Source: Methanohalophilus profundi
GTDB lineage: Archaea; Halobacteriota; Methanosarcinia; Methanosarcinales; Methanosarcinaceae
DNA: 64,000 nucleotides
NCBI RefSeq assembly: GCF_004137855.1
Contig: NZ_QBKB01000002.1
Coordinates: forward strand, 491,327 to 555,326
Direction of reading: 5' to 3'
Shown here in pieces: positions 1 to 9,100 of this stretch (positions are counted from its first letter, which is position 1; each line of letters opens with the position of its first letter). Position numbers and translations under genes: made by a program. The notes below the pieces were generated by a model. That model saw only the letters and a list, made by a program, of their open reading frames with translations, was not told the DNA's origin and made no database searches.

Positions 1-1150
1 GGAGAATTTCGGAACTGGAACTCTTGCTATACCCTCTTTCAGGAGCAAAATTATGGGCTTCTTCCACAACCAGCATTCCCGGAGGAATTGTGCCAAGTTT
101 GCGAGCTTCAAAAAGAGTATCACAGAGCTGGGCCACAATCATTGTCTGTATATGAGGGGGGACCCCTTTCAGGTCAATAATCGAAGCCTTACCATCCTGC
201 ATTAATTCTTCAACCGGAGTAGGTTGAGGGGAAAGTATATCCAGCTGGTTAATATCTTCAAGTAAATTAATTACATTCCAGCGGGCCTTGCTTTCATTAT
301 TACTGACCTCCCTGATTATATCATCAAGGAAATAGGTTTCCACATCAGCACGTAACCTGTGTACAGCTTCATAGAGAATGCCGGAATGGGTACTGTTAAA
401 ATTATCAGGAAATAAAGTCATCAGTTCACTGGGAGTAAGATTAACCCCGTTTAACCTGAAAAGATGATCAGCATTTGGATTAATTGATTTATCGGCAGGA
501 GTATAAACCTGTACCCTGGAGCCGTATCCTTTGGATTTTATACCGTATTTTTTTAGATCACCGTCATTCCCACTGGCTGATTCTTTAAGGGAAGAATATT
601 CACTATGAGGATCAATTATCAACATGGGCACATCATGATCAAGTAATTCTTCAAGAATTACTCCGGCCGTGTAAGACTTACCACTACCGGTCTTTGCAAG
701 GATGCTACAATGTTTCTGCACAAGACTGTTCACATTAAGATGTACAGGAATACCGGTACCTTCAAGCAATCCGATATACATGTCATCTCCCACAAGACCC
801 AGTGTATCTCTAATAAGTGTATCATCTGCCAGATAGACCAGATCCCCGGGACTGAAAGGACTCATAGGTGCCCTTAAAAGACCACGATCATCCCTGCTTC
901 CTATTATTGTGGCAGAGGCCACTATACGGTCATCATTTCGATCTTTTCTCTGCCCTTTTTTAGCTTCTTCCAGAGAATATTTTTCACTGGAGCGCACAAT
1001 TGACATTACCTGCGCAAGTATCCAGCCATCTGTCTCATGCCATATTTTGACATAATGCCCTCTCAGAACTGCCGTACTGTCCGATATCAGGAACTTGAAA
1101 TTAAGAGTTCCTGTTTCACCGAATATTACTCCTACTGAACCACGTACCAT
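1..1150 (-). CDS. HerA-type DNA-translocating ATPase, partial (C-terminus beyond window)
   Basis: This frame opens with ATG at 1148-1150 and runs leftward off the window, giving about 383 residues with no stop. An N-terminal beta-barrel-like HAS segment is followed by a Walker A motif (AKTGSGKSYTAG) near 660-700 and a Walker B strand ending MLVVEEAHNF near 60-80. This order is typical of HerA/FtsK-superfamily hexameric ATPases. HerA works with the NurA nuclease in archaeal DNA-end resection. Whether a nurA partner lies next to it cannot be seen, because the downstream side is outside the window. The family call is firm; the exact subfamily (HerA versus other bipolar helicase-like ATPases) is inferred. 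Confidence 0.85.
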   Translation of the reverse strand, partial: MVRGSVGVIFGETGTLNFKFLISDSTAVLRGHYVKIWHETDGWILAQVMSIVRSSEKYSLEEAKKGQRKDRNDDRIVASATIIGSRDDRGLLRAPMSPFSPGDLVYLADDTLIRDTLGLVGDDMYIGLLEGTGIPVHLNVNSLVQKHCSILAKTGSGKSYTAGVILEELLDHDVPMLIIDPHSEYSSLKESASGNDGDLKKYGIKSKGYGSRVQVYTPADKSINPNADHLFRLNGVNLTPSELMTLFPDNFNSTHSGILYEAVHRLRADVETYFLDDIIREVSNNESKARWNVINLLEDINQLDILSPQPTPVEELMQDGKASIIDLKGVPPHIQTMIVAQLCDTLFEARKLGTIPPGMLVVEEAHNFAPERGYSKSSSSEIL

Positions 1151-1195
1151 ATTATACTCTCACCAGTAAATGATTTTTACACAGAATACTTCAAA

Positions 1196-2002
1196 TTAAT
1201 TTTCTTCCCCTTCTTCAAGGATATATTCAGGTGCACCCGCAAGTTTAACAAGGGCCTCTGCCTCGACAAAATGCAGATCTGCCGGAATAGCTACAATGTG
1301 CAGGGGAGAGCCAAAATCGTAACTTTCGAGATTTTCAGCAAAATCTGCCTTTACAATAGGTTTTTCAGAACCTGCGTTTGCAATACCTACAGCTATTGAA
1401 CCTTTTATGAGATTTTGCCCTCTTTTTTCATCTATCTTAAGCAAAAGTTCAATTCCCTGATTTACCGTCATATAGCCTTTATTCATATCAATATCAAGAA
1501 ATACAGCCGTATGCAGACCCATCTGCCTGTTGTGTAGAATAGTATCATAGGGAGTTTCAGAAATAATGGTATTTCCCCGGGTGCTCGTGTATGGATGAGG
1601 AATGGTTGCCGCTTTGCCAAACCTGTAATTCTGGAGGCCAGTCAGACCACAGATAGCGGAGACTATGGAAGAGCCGTGGACCAAACGGGTTTCAATGCCC
1701 AACTCCATTGCTCTGAGTTGGATATCTACATGAGTAGTGGATACCATCGTGTCCCCACCTGTTAGAAAAGCTATATCCATCTCTTTTGCTTCTTCCAGCC
1801 ACCAGGGATCTTGCTCTACTTCCTGCCTGTCAAGAACGTGTATTTCCCTGCCATACAGGTTTTCCATCTTTTCTTTATCCGCACCCATCAATCGGGAAGT
1901 ATAAAATTCCACATACACCTTATCGGCATTTTTTATAACTTCAAGCCCCTTTACAGAAACATCCTTTTCATCAAATAACCCAAGTCCGACAAAATAAAGC
2001 AT
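1196..2002 (-). CDS. dphB: Diphthine synthase DphB
   Basis: The 268-residue protein matches the SAM-dependent tetrapyrrole-methylase fold family. It begins MLYFVGLGLFDEKDVSVKG and carries the glycine-rich FLTGGDTMVSTTH segment. DphB methylates the modified histidine of elongation factor 2 in diphthamide synthesis, in the cytoplasm. Length fits archaeal DphB (about 255-270 aa). A TATA-like element (tttaatatata on the minus strand, about 2020-2030) sits only about 25 nt upstream of the ATG, so the transcript is probably leaderless. It lies divergent from the thermosome gene. Confidence 0.93.
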   Translation of the reverse strand: MLYFVGLGLFDEKDVSVKGLEVIKNADKVYVEFYTSRLMGADKEKMENLYGREIHVLDRQEVEQDPWWLEEAKEMDIAFLTGGDTMVSTTHVDIQLRAMELGIETRLVHGSSIVSAICGLTGLQNYRFGKAATIPHPYTSTRGNTIISETPYDTILHNRQMGLHTAVFLDIDMNKGYMTVNQGIELLLKIDEKRGQNLIKGSIAVGIANAGSEKPIVKADFAENLESYDFGSPLHIVAIPADLHFVEAEALVKLAGAPEYILEEGEEN

Positions 2003-2076
2003 AGGCTTTATAAGAGCCCGCTCTATATATTAAAGGTTTTGAAAAGGCTAGCAATAGCAAAGAGCTACTGCGAAAC

Positions 2077-2086
2077 GTATTTATAG
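2077..2086 (+). promoter_or_regulatory. Putative TATA box of the thermosome gene
   Basis: The sequence gtatttatag lies about 60 nt upstream of the thermosome ATG. Transcription would start about 25 nt downstream, near 2107, and would leave a leader holding the strong Shine-Dalgarno aggaggt at 2129-2135. A second AT-rich element at 2107-2116 (ctttatatac) would start transcription downstream of that ribosome site, so I prefer the upstream box. Confidence 0.45.
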
Positions 2087-2144
2087 AACCATAGACAGTT
2101 AGATTTCTTTATATACAGATTATTCATCAGGAGGTTCAACATCA

Positions 2145-3773
2145 ATGCCAGGACATTATGGCGGACAACCCGCCTACATCATGAATCCCCGCACCGAACA
2201 CAAGCAGGGAAGAGATGCTTTATCCGTAAACATCGCCGCGGCAAAGGCAGTAGCAAACATTGTCAAAACTACCCTTGGGCCCAAGGGCATGGACAAAATG
2301 ATGGTAAACTCCATTGGAGACATAGTCCTAACCAACGACGGGGCCATTATCCTCAAGGGAATGGATATCGAGCATCCAACTGCCAAAATGATTGTAGAGG
2401 TTGCCCGTACCCAGGAAGAGATTGCAGGTGACGGTACAACCAGTGCAGTTGTGACTGCAGGTACATTACTTGACAAAGCATCCGATCTCATAGAAGAAGG
2501 TGTGCACGCACGTGTTCTTGTAAGAGGATTCGAAAATGCATCTGAAAAAGCTCTGGAAATTCTCAATGAATTTGCCATAGATGTATCCGAAGGAAACAGG
2601 GAAGTTCTTGAAAAGATAGCCAGCACTTCTATGTCAGGAAAGGCTTCCGAAACCAACAAGGAAATACTTGCATCACTTTGTGTGGATGCAATCCTGCAGA
2701 TTAGCAAAAAGGGAAGTGTCAATGTAGACAACGACATAATCCTCAGACAGGAACCTGGAAAAAGTGTCAGTGAAACAGAAATCCTCGATGGCATAATGCT
2801 CAACAAGTACAGGGTACACCCTGGTATGCCAAAAACTGTAAAGGATGCAAAGATCGCTATTATAGACACACCTCTTGAAACCCAGAAAACATCAAACACA
2901 TCCAAATTACAAATTAGCAATGCTGATGAAATGCAAAAGTTCCTTGCCCGTGAAGAGGATGATTTCAAACATATGGCTGACCATATCATCCAGAGCGGGG
3001 CAAACGTCGTGATATGCTCCAAGAATATCGGCGACAAGGTAGCACATTACTTGCAAAAGAGCGGTGTGATGGGAATCCGCAGAGTCAGTGATGATGATAT
3101 CAGGAACCTGTCCTATGCAACAGGTGCAAAAATCGTGAAAAGGGTCTTTGATCTCAGTGAAGAGGACCTGGGACATGCAGGCGAAGTTGGAGAAGAGGGA
3201 GAGTCCACCGTTGCCAAGATTTTCATAAAGAAATGTGAAAATACAAAGGTAATTACCATTCTGCTTCGTGGAAGTACCGAGCATGTCACTGACAACCTGG
3301 AAAGAGCCTTTGATGACGCACTCCACGTTATCAACTCAGTCTTAGAGGATGGCAAGATTGTGGCTGGTGGCGGTGCAGCAGAAGTGGAAATTGCCCAGAG
3401 ACTGCGCAATTATGCTTCATCCATAGGTGGCAGGGAACAACTTGCAATTACTGCATTTGCCGATGCTGTAGAATCCATACCCATGGCTATTGCTGAAAAC
3501 GGTGGAATGGATGCGACATCCGTAATCCTGAAACTGCGTAATGCACATATCGAAAATCCCAATATAGGATTGGACATCTACAGCGGCGATTACCTTGACA
3601 TGGTTGAAAAAGGAATCGTGGATCCTCTTCGTGTAAAGACCCAAACTATAAGGTCTGCTTCAGAAGTTGCAACCATGATCCTCAGGATCGACGACATGAT
3701 GAGGGCACAGAAAAAAGATATGATGGATGTCAATCCCGAACATAACATCCATAACTACAACAGGCCTTTCTAA
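2145..3773 (+). CDS. thsA: Thermosome (group II chaperonin) subunit
   Basis: The 542-residue protein folds other proteins in an ATP-dependent double-ring chamber in the cytoplasm. It shows the family signatures: TTLGPKGMDKM near the N-terminus, the ATP-binding NDGAIIL and GDGTTSAV segments, and VVAGGGAAEVE near residue 410. Length is normal for archaeal subunits. The C-terminus lacks the Gly-Gly-Met repeat tail seen in some paralogues and ends in an Asn/His-rich stretch. The start is supported by the perfect aggaggt ribosome site 9 nt upstream. Methanosarcinaceae usually have several paralogues, so the letter of the symbol is uncertain. Confidence 0.95.
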   Translation: MPGHYGGQPAYIMNPRTEHKQGRDALSVNIAAAKAVANIVKTTLGPKGMDKMMVNSIGDIVLTNDGAIILKGMDIEHPTAKMIVEVARTQEEIAGDGTTSAVVTAGTLLDKASDLIEEGVHARVLVRGFENASEKALEILNEFAIDVSEGNREVLEKIASTSMSGKASETNKEILASLCVDAILQISKKGSVNVDNDIILRQEPGKSVSETEILDGIMLNKYRVHPGMPKTVKDAKIAIIDTPLETQKTSNTSKLQISNADEMQKFLAREEDDFKHMADHIIQSGANVVICSKNIGDKVAHYLQKSGVMGIRRVSDDDIRNLSYATGAKIVKRVFDLSEEDLGHAGEVGEEGESTVAKIFIKKCENTKVITILLRGSTEHVTDNLERAFDDALHVINSVLEDGKIVAGGGAAEVEIAQRLRNYASSIGGREQLAITAFADAVESIPMAIAENGGMDATSVILKLRNAHIENPNIGLDIYSGDYLDMVEKGIVDPLRVKTQTIRSASEVATMILRIDDMMRAQKKDMMDVNPEHNIHNYNRPF

Positions 3774-3782
3774 ATTGCCGTG

Positions 3783-3818
3783 TGGCCTGTGACATATTCA
3801 CAGGCCATAAAATTTTTT
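3783..3818 (+). terminator. Hairpin-plus-T terminator after the thermosome gene
   Basis: A perfect 10-bp stem (tggcctgtga, 3783-3792, with tcacaggcca, 3798-3807) closes a 5-nt loop and is followed by a T6 run at 3813-3818. It lies between two convergent genes. Confidence 0.75.
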
Positions 3819-3834
3819 GTAATCCTCAATTGCC

Positions 3835-4377
3835 TTAAGAGCCGCAGCTGGATACTTTTTTTTCAAAAAAGGCAATAAAATCATCCCGACCCTTACACTC
3901 TTTCATCCTATCAAGCATATGAAGTGCAAGTTCATCTGATGCAGGATTTTCCCTTTGCACCTCCAGAGATAAGCAGAGGGCCTCTTTGGGGAAATGTAGC
4001 CTGATGTGAGGAGACACCGAACCAAGCAGCAGGCCTTCTTCCAGCACACTGTAAGGAGGAACCCCTGTTCTGGAAATACGATCTCCTCCGGCAAGTTTAT
4101 GGAAATTCTGCTTTGAATAGGAATGAATCTCAACATATATCTCAGGGGCACAATTGTTCACAAAAACAGGGATTTTAGAACCGGGACCTTTGTAGTAGCC
4201 TTCCTGAAGAGTTGAGAGGTAGCTACCCCGGTCAACAAGAGGCAACAGGAAAAGAGAACCCGACAATGGAGGGTTCAATTCCAGCAGGAGGTTGGAAGTG
4301 TCTTTCCACTCACCACCATGCATCCCTGCAGCAAAAAGCCTGTAGGGCCTGCCCTTACCATAAACCTTGAGCAACAT
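3835..4377 (-). CDS. DUF2119-like protein, possible M14/AstE-like fold
   Basis: The 180-residue protein resembles the DUF2119 family of methanogens; the family call is from memory of its conserved pattern and is not certain. An early AAGMHGGEW segment and a later VEIHSY segment resemble the zinc-ligand pairs (H-x-x-E ... H) of carboxypeptidase M14 or succinylglutamate desuccinylase-like enzymes. That is a pattern observation, not a demonstrated activity. The gene begins just 7 bp from the 3' end of the neighbouring S4/FtsJ-like methyltransferase gene, on the same strand, so the two are probably cotranscribed. No signal peptide or membrane segment is seen. Confidence 0.6.
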   Translation of the reverse strand: MLLKVYGKGRPYRLFAAGMHGGEWKDTSNLLLELNPPLSGSLFLLPLVDRGSYLSTLQEGYYKGPGSKIPVFVNNCAPEIYVEIHSYSKQNFHKLAGGDRISRTGVPPYSVLEEGLLLGSVSPHIRLHFPKEALCLSLEVQRENPASDELALHMLDRMKECKGRDDFIAFFEKKVSSCGS

Positions 4378-4384
4378 AAGTTCC

Positions 4385-5041
4385 TCATGTCTTTTTTGCC
4401 ACTACGTAAAATTCCCTCTGGGCAGAATCCAGAACTTCCAGGACTTCGATTCCCAGCGATTTAATCTTTTCAACCAGGTGTTTTTTATTTCTTCCCCTGC
4501 CCAGTTTAATTATCTGAAAAATCATTCCACCTTCCTTGAGAAGGGGAAGCACCTTGCCAAGAGCCTCTATCGAAGCCTCAGGTTCAAGAGTCATATCAGT
4601 AAGCAATACGTCAAAGGGACTTCCCGGTATTTTAGAAATCGGCATCGTAAATACATCATCAAGGATTATGGTAATATTTGGATTTTCATAAGCCAGCCTG
4701 CCAAGTTCTGAGCGAAAATGGCGGCTGTATTCAATCCCTACGGCATTCGCACCGAGTTCACAGGCAAACATCAGGAAACCTCCGGCACTGGAACCCAGGT
4801 CCAATACGCTGTCGCCTTCTTTGATTAAATCGAATTTTTCCTGTATGTTACGAAGTTTAAAATATCCCCGGGGTTTATCGAGGCCTTCATCGACTTCTAT
4901 TTCATTGAACTCGGACACTTCACGGGAAGATTTCGTTATAACGTTCCCGTCAACCTTCACATGACCTTCACTAATTGCCTTCTTGGCCCTTCCGCGGGAA
5001 CTGAAAAAGCCGGTTTCTATAAGATATACATCAAGTCGCAT
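4385..5041 (-). CDS. S4-domain plus FtsJ/TlyA-like RNA methyltransferase
   Basis: The 218-residue protein has an N-terminal S4 RNA-binding domain (MRLDVYLIETGFFSSRGRAK, residues 1-60). A Rossmann methyltransferase follows, with SAM motif VLDLGSSAGGF and DVLLTDMTLEP. It is similar to the TlyA/FtsJ group that 2'-O-methylates rRNA; the target nucleotide is unknown. An upstream in-frame ATG exists at 5092. However, a palindromic TATA element (ctatatatag, 5064-5073) lies between the two candidates and would start transcription near 5043, so I place the start at 5041 on a leaderless message. Confidence 0.8.
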   Translation of the reverse strand: MRLDVYLIETGFFSSRGRAKKAISEGHVKVDGNVITKSSREVSEFNEIEVDEGLDKPRGYFKLRNIQEKFDLIKEGDSVLDLGSSAGGFLMFACELGANAVGIEYSRHFRSELGRLAYENPNITIILDDVFTMPISKIPGSPFDVLLTDMTLEPEASIEALGKVLPLLKEGGMIFQIIKLGRGRNKKHLVEKIKSLGIEVLEVLDSAQREFYVVAKKT

Positions 5042-5063
5042 GAGATACAAGATGTACAACGCC

Positions 5064-5073
5064 CTATATATAG
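5064..5073 (-). promoter_or_regulatory. TATA box deciding the start of the S4/FtsJ-like gene
   Basis: The element ctatatatag is a strong archaeal TATA match about 25 nt upstream of the ATG at 5041. It implies leaderless transcription and excludes the longer reading frame that begins at 5092. Confidence 0.55.
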
Positions 5074-5153
5074 GGTAAGTTGACCTGTACAAAAATTAAT
5101 AATATTTATGCCCAAAGATATTTCCTGCTTACTTTTTAAAAATGATCCTGCCC

Positions 5154-6239
5154 TTAGAGGTCAAAATCATAATTGCACCTAATGCCACCTTTATCAAAAC
5201 AGCGGTTACATGAAACACAGCGTGCTCCTTCTGCCCCTTGTTCCAGTTTTTTCACAAGGTCTGGTTCGCTGATGAACGGGCGGCTCATGGAGACCATATC
5301 CGCATAAACCCTGAGGACTTCATCCATAATGGCTCTTGTGCGGATACCCCCCACCAGTATTATGGGCATACTTACAGTATCCTTTATCATCTTGGCATAA
5401 CGTCTGAAGTAAGCTTCCTTTTCCTCTGAATCAACTCCGGGCTGGGACATTACAGAACCAGCCTCAACAATTCCACCACTTACCTCTATGGCACATACTC
5501 CCGCTTTTTCAAGAAGGGCAGCAATTTCCACGCATTCCGGTGCATCCAGGCTAATATGACCAGAATATATATCGAAACCGTCGGTTGCATTCAGTTTGAC
5601 CATTACAGGAAAATCGGGAGAGACATCCTCCCGGATACGGCGCACTATCTCGGTGATAATATGTGTACGGTTTTCCACAGAACCCCCCCATTTATCCTCA
5701 CGCCTGTTGGTATAGGGTGAAATAAAACTGCTCAGCAAAAAGCCATGGGCACAGTGCAGTTGTATTCCATCAAAACCTGCCTCCATTGCCCTGCGGGTAG
5801 CATTAACAAAATCATCAATGGTCTCCAGGATTTCTTCTTCTGTCATTGCCCTTGGAAGTTTACCTGTGGAACTGTCTTCAACCGCTGAAGGAGCAAGCAG
5901 AGGATAACCGTGCTGTGCCATTGATTGCCGTCCTCCATGTACTATCTGGAGAACGATTTTACTACCATAGGAATGAACCCTCTCAACAATCTTCCTGTAA
6001 GGGCCTATGAAGCGGTCATCATAGATACCCTGCTGCAGATAATCGCTCTTTCCGGCAGGATTTACGTAAGAATACCCCGTTACAATAAGCCCAACCTCGT
6101 TTTTGGCTAATTCTTCATAGATATCCCCTATGGCTGCTGTGGGTGTGCCGTCTTCCTCTGCCAGCCATTCATGGGTTGCTGAGCGTACAAATCTGTTCGG
6201 GATGGATAAACCTTCAATATTGATCGGATCGAATAGCAT
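5154..6239 (-). CDS. NADH:flavin oxidoreductase (Old Yellow Enzyme family)
   Basis: The 361-residue TIM-barrel FMN protein starts LFDPINIEGLSIPNRFVRSA and contains QIVHGGRQS, the GFDGIQLHCAHGFLLSSFISP substrate/FMN region (cited in part: LHCAHGFLLSSF) and a C-terminal VGGIRTR phosphate-binding strand. The tail holds a CVSCNRCF...C cysteine cluster like that of the enoate-reductase/TMADH-type branch, which suggests a bound iron-sulfur cluster. The physiological substrate is unknown. It is monocistronic, between the methyltransferase and ccmC. Confidence 0.85.
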   Translation of the reverse strand: MLFDPINIEGLSIPNRFVRSATHEWLAEEDGTPTAAIGDIYEELAKNEVGLIVTGYSYVNPAGKSDYLQQGIYDDRFIGPYRKIVERVHSYGSKIVLQIVHGGRQSMAQHGYPLLAPSAVEDSSTGKLPRAMTEEEILETIDDFVNATRRAMEAGFDGIQLHCAHGFLLSSFISPYTNRREDKWGGSVENRTHIITEIVRRIREDVSPDFPVMVKLNATDGFDIYSGHISLDAPECVEIAALLEKAGVCAIEVSGGIVEAGSVMSQPGVDSEEKEAYFRRYAKMIKDTVSMPIILVGGIRTRAIMDEVLRVYADMVSMSRPFISEPDLVKKLEQGAEGARCVSCNRCFDKGGIRCNYDFDL

Positions 6240-6278
6240 ATTTCAATATTCATGCCCGCAGGGGCATATATGCTTTAC

Positions 6279-6980
6279 TCAACGACCTTTAGCCATTTCC
6301 AGTTCTCTTCCAAGCTTTTCATTTTGGAACTTAAAAGAAGTAAGGCCTATAAACAGCATCACAAATGCCAGCATATTGAAAAGCAGCACAAGAAGTAAGG
6401 AAGAACCTTCAAGCCCGCCTCCGTCCTGACCATAAAGAGAACCTCCAAACATCAGGGGATGGGCACTTCTCCAGATACGAATGGAAAGAAAACTCAAGGG
6501 AACTGATACAAAGGCCACAATCCCGAAAACAGCAGATAACCGGGCCCTTTTAAGAGGGTCATCCAGGGCTGTCCTGAGCATGAGATAGCCTACATACACA
6601 AGAAAAAGCACAAGAGAGGTCGTTAACCGGGGCTCCCATACCCAGTACCAGCCCCATATAGCCTTTGCCCAGATGGAGCCGGTGGCAAGCACAAGGAATG
6701 CAAATATGACACCTACTTCTGCAGCAGAAAGAGATACCATATCCCATTTCGAATCATTCTCACGCAGATAAAGGATACTCGAAACAAAAACAACAAAAAA
6801 GGCCAGATAGGCAACAATTGCAATCGGCATGTGGAAATAGAATATATTAAAACTGGAATCCAGTACATTACCCGCCGAATCTTTCATGACCGGCAGATAG
6901 AAAAAAATGGCCCCGAATGCTACAACAAGCATCAGAACTGTGAACATGTAAAATGGTTTGGAATATTTTTCCCACTGCAA
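6279..6980 (-). CDS. ccmC: Haem exporter/handling protein CcmC
   Basis: The 233-residue integral membrane protein has about six hydrophobic segments and the tryptophan-rich haem-handling motif WGWYWVWEPRLT (WWD domain) near the middle. Flanking histidines in the outer loops fit haem ligation. CcmC delivers haem to CcmE in system I cytochrome c maturation at the cytoplasmic membrane. It lies downstream of ccmA and ccmB on the same strand (63 nt after ccmB). No ccmE or ccmD is visible nearby. Confidence 0.9.
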   Translation of the reverse strand: MQWEKYSKPFYMFTVLMLVVAFGAIFFYLPVMKDSAGNVLDSSFNIFYFHMPIAIVAYLAFFVVFVSSILYLRENDSKWDMVSLSAAEVGVIFAFLVLATGSIWAKAIWGWYWVWEPRLTTSLVLFLVYVGYLMLRTALDDPLKRARLSAVFGIVAFVSVPLSFLSIRIWRSAHPLMFGGSLYGQDGGGLEGSSLLLVLLFNMLAFVMLFIGLTSFKFQNEKLGRELEMAKGR

Positions 6981-7043
6981 CTAGCATCACCGGTTTGTAA
7001 GGGTTATTTCAGATGTCTGCATGACTATGGAACTCACTGTATA

Positions 7044-7718
7044 TTAATCCTCTACGACATATTCAAAAACCAGCATTGAAACTGCAAAGAAGACAAAGTC
7101 ATAAACCACCAGCAGTCGGATATATGACATTAAAGAAAATATATCCTCACCCCTCAATAGGCCCGAAGTGGCAGACACCGCCGGGATGATAACCGGCAGG
7201 GACAGAGGTAAAAGCAGGACAGGAAGCAGCATTTCCCCGGCACGGGCCCGTATAACAAGAGCAGATATCAGACATCCCACCACAACAAAGCCAAAGGATC
7301 CCAGTAATATAACAATACCAACCCAGATAATGGCAGTAAACTGGTAATTAAAGAGGACAGAAAACATTGGGATAGTAATTATTTCTACCAGTAGCATCAG
7401 CAAGAACACAAAGATTACCTTGGAAAGGTAAATTGAATTGGGGGGTATGGGACACATTTTCAGGGCATCCATACAACCGTTCTGGACCTCTGTAGCAAAA
7501 GTGCGGTTTAAACCCAGAGTCCCTGCAAATATGAAACATATCCAGAGCACACCCGAAGCCACCGTTGCAGTTTTGCTGGCAGAAGACAACAGGTCAGAAA
7601 AAGCAATACTAAAGATAATAAGGATCAATAACGAAAAAACAACCATCGAAATGAATATCTCCCTGGCCCTGCTTTCAATTTTCAAATCCTTAAAGGCTAT
7701 ATTCAATCCCTTTAGCAT
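7044..7718 (-). CDS. ccmB: CcmB haem ABC exporter permease
   Basis: The 224-residue protein has about six predicted membrane spans and a start and length typical of CcmB. It pairs with the CcmA ATPase. Its ATG overlaps the 3' end of ccmA by 7 nt, which points to translational coupling. Conserved GCMDAL...PNSIYLSK residues match the cytoplasmic loop of the family. Its job is release of holo-CcmE during cytochrome c assembly. Confidence 0.9.
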   Translation of the reverse strand: MLKGLNIAFKDLKIESRAREIFISMVVFSLLILIIFSIAFSDLLSSASKTATVASGVLWICFIFAGTLGLNRTFATEVQNGCMDALKMCPIPPNSIYLSKVIFVFLLMLLVEIITIPMFSVLFNYQFTAIIWVGIVILLGSFGFVVVGCLISALVIRARAGEMLLPVLLLPLSLPVIIPAVSATSGLLRGEDIFSLMSYIRLLVVYDFVFFAVSMLVFEYVVED

Positions 7719-8433
7719 TTAAATTGCCCTCCAGCAGAAAAACAGACGGCTTCGGCAAATTTACGGGCATTTGGGTCGTTGGCCACCACATCATGAACAA
7801 TATTCCCGGCCTCCATAATTAACAGGCGACTGCACAGACGAAATGCCCGGTCCATGTCATGGGTTACCATTATCTTAGTCAAATCCGGTTTTTCCAGAAG
7901 GAGGTTTTCCATAAGTAAAGCTGCATTCATGTCAAGGCCGGTATAAGGCTCATCAAGTAATAGCAAGGAAGGGGCATGGATAATAGCCCTTGCAAAGGAC
8001 AGACGCTGTTTCATTCCTCTTGAGAAAATTTTAACAGGATCTTCGGCCCTTTTCCACAGACCGACTTTCCGGATAAGATAATCACATCTCTCATCAAGAG
8101 CAGCAGGTTCCATGCCATACAGTTTCCCAAAAACAAAAGATTTTCACGAGCTGTCAGGTTGTCATACAGGAAAGTTTCATGGGAAAGCATTCCTATTCTA
8201 TCCTGTACATCCTCCCTGTCTTTATCTTTTGTTCCAAAGATATGCAATGTACCTTTGGTAGGAGAGCTCAGAGAGGCTAAAATTTTCAGAAGGGTAGATT
8301 TGCCTGCCCCATTGGGACCGATAATTGCAATAAATTCACCTTTTTCCACACGCAGGTTAATTCCATTTAGAGCATGTAGGCAACCATAATCCCGGAAAAT
8401 ATCCTCTGCAACAAGAATCGTTTCGCCCATCAT
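7712..8433 (-). pseudogene. ccmA: CcmA haem ABC exporter ATPase, frameshifted
   Basis: The N-terminal part (Walker A GPNGAGKSTLLK) reads from 8433, or the second Met at 8430. The rest, with a signature-like FSRGMKQRLSFARA and Walker B LLLLDEPYTGLD, reads in another frame down to 7712. The frames join if one A is added to the A3 run (minus strand; 8123-8125), restoring FLGKLYGMEP and a normal protein of about 240 residues. Because ccmB and ccmC are intact, I read this as a one-base deletion in the sequence rather than decay. A true mutation is possible. The gene is first in the ccmABC operon. Confidence 0.85.
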
Positions 8434-8536
8434 GGATTAAATGATAGTAGCCATAAATTAAGATTGTGATATATTGGCAAATACAACCAAAAGAAATATA
8501 GCATTATAATCACAACATCTTAGCGGGGGTATATTG

Positions 8537-8974
8537 ATGAGTACGAAAATTGAAAAGATAATGATCGCCACCGACGGATCTGAGAATGTAAAGAATGCCG
8601 TTAGCTGGGGTATTGAACTTGCAAAAGCAACCGGTGCAAAGGTCAGGGCAGTCTACGTTTTGCCACCCGTAAGTGTATCTATCGCAACCCGCGGAGAAAG
8701 GTGGGCCGATTCATTGCGCAATCACCTGAAAGATGAAGGGAAAAGCGCAACACAATACGTTGTTGAAGCCGGGAAGAAAGCAGATGTCGAGGTAGAACCT
8801 CTAATCATTGAGGGCAATCCCGCAGATGGCATCACCAAATTTGCTGCGGAAAACGGGATAGACCTAATCGTGATGGGGACACTGGGTAGAACCGGCATCA
8901 GTCACCTTTTGCTTGGCAGTGTGGCAGAAAATGTGGTAAGACATTCCAAAACACAGGTATTGGTCGTACCCTAA
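8537..8974 (+). CDS. Universal stress protein (UspA family)
   Basis: The 145-residue cytoplasmic protein starts KIEKIMIATDGSENVKNAV and ends with the ATP-binding G-x2-G-x9-G-S/T pattern (GTLGRTGISHLLLGSVAENV in part). A TTG directly precedes the ATG at 8537; the ATG with the upstream gcgggggt ribosome site is preferred. A TATA-like element (gcattataat) lies at 8501-8510. It is a single-domain Usp of normal length. The specific stress role is unknown. Confidence 0.92.
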   Translation: MSTKIEKIMIATDGSENVKNAVSWGIELAKATGAKVRAVYVLPPVSVSIATRGERWADSLRNHLKDEGKSATQYVVEAGKKADVEVEPLIIEGNPADGITKFAAENGIDLIVMGTLGRTGISHLLLGSVAENVVRHSKTQVLVVP

Positions 8975-9100
8975 GGCACATAGCTTCAGGCAAACGATTA
9001 TATAATCCAAACACGATGTTAGCATGGTTGCGAACGGCTGTGTCCATCCTACCAAACATTCTCCATCCAGCCGTTTGCAATATCTTTATTGAGAGTTGAT

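Noticed and set aside
2174-3037. 287-residue reading frame antisense to the thermosome gene
   Set aside because: Ser/Leu-rich shadow of the chaperonin coding strand; no conserved motif.
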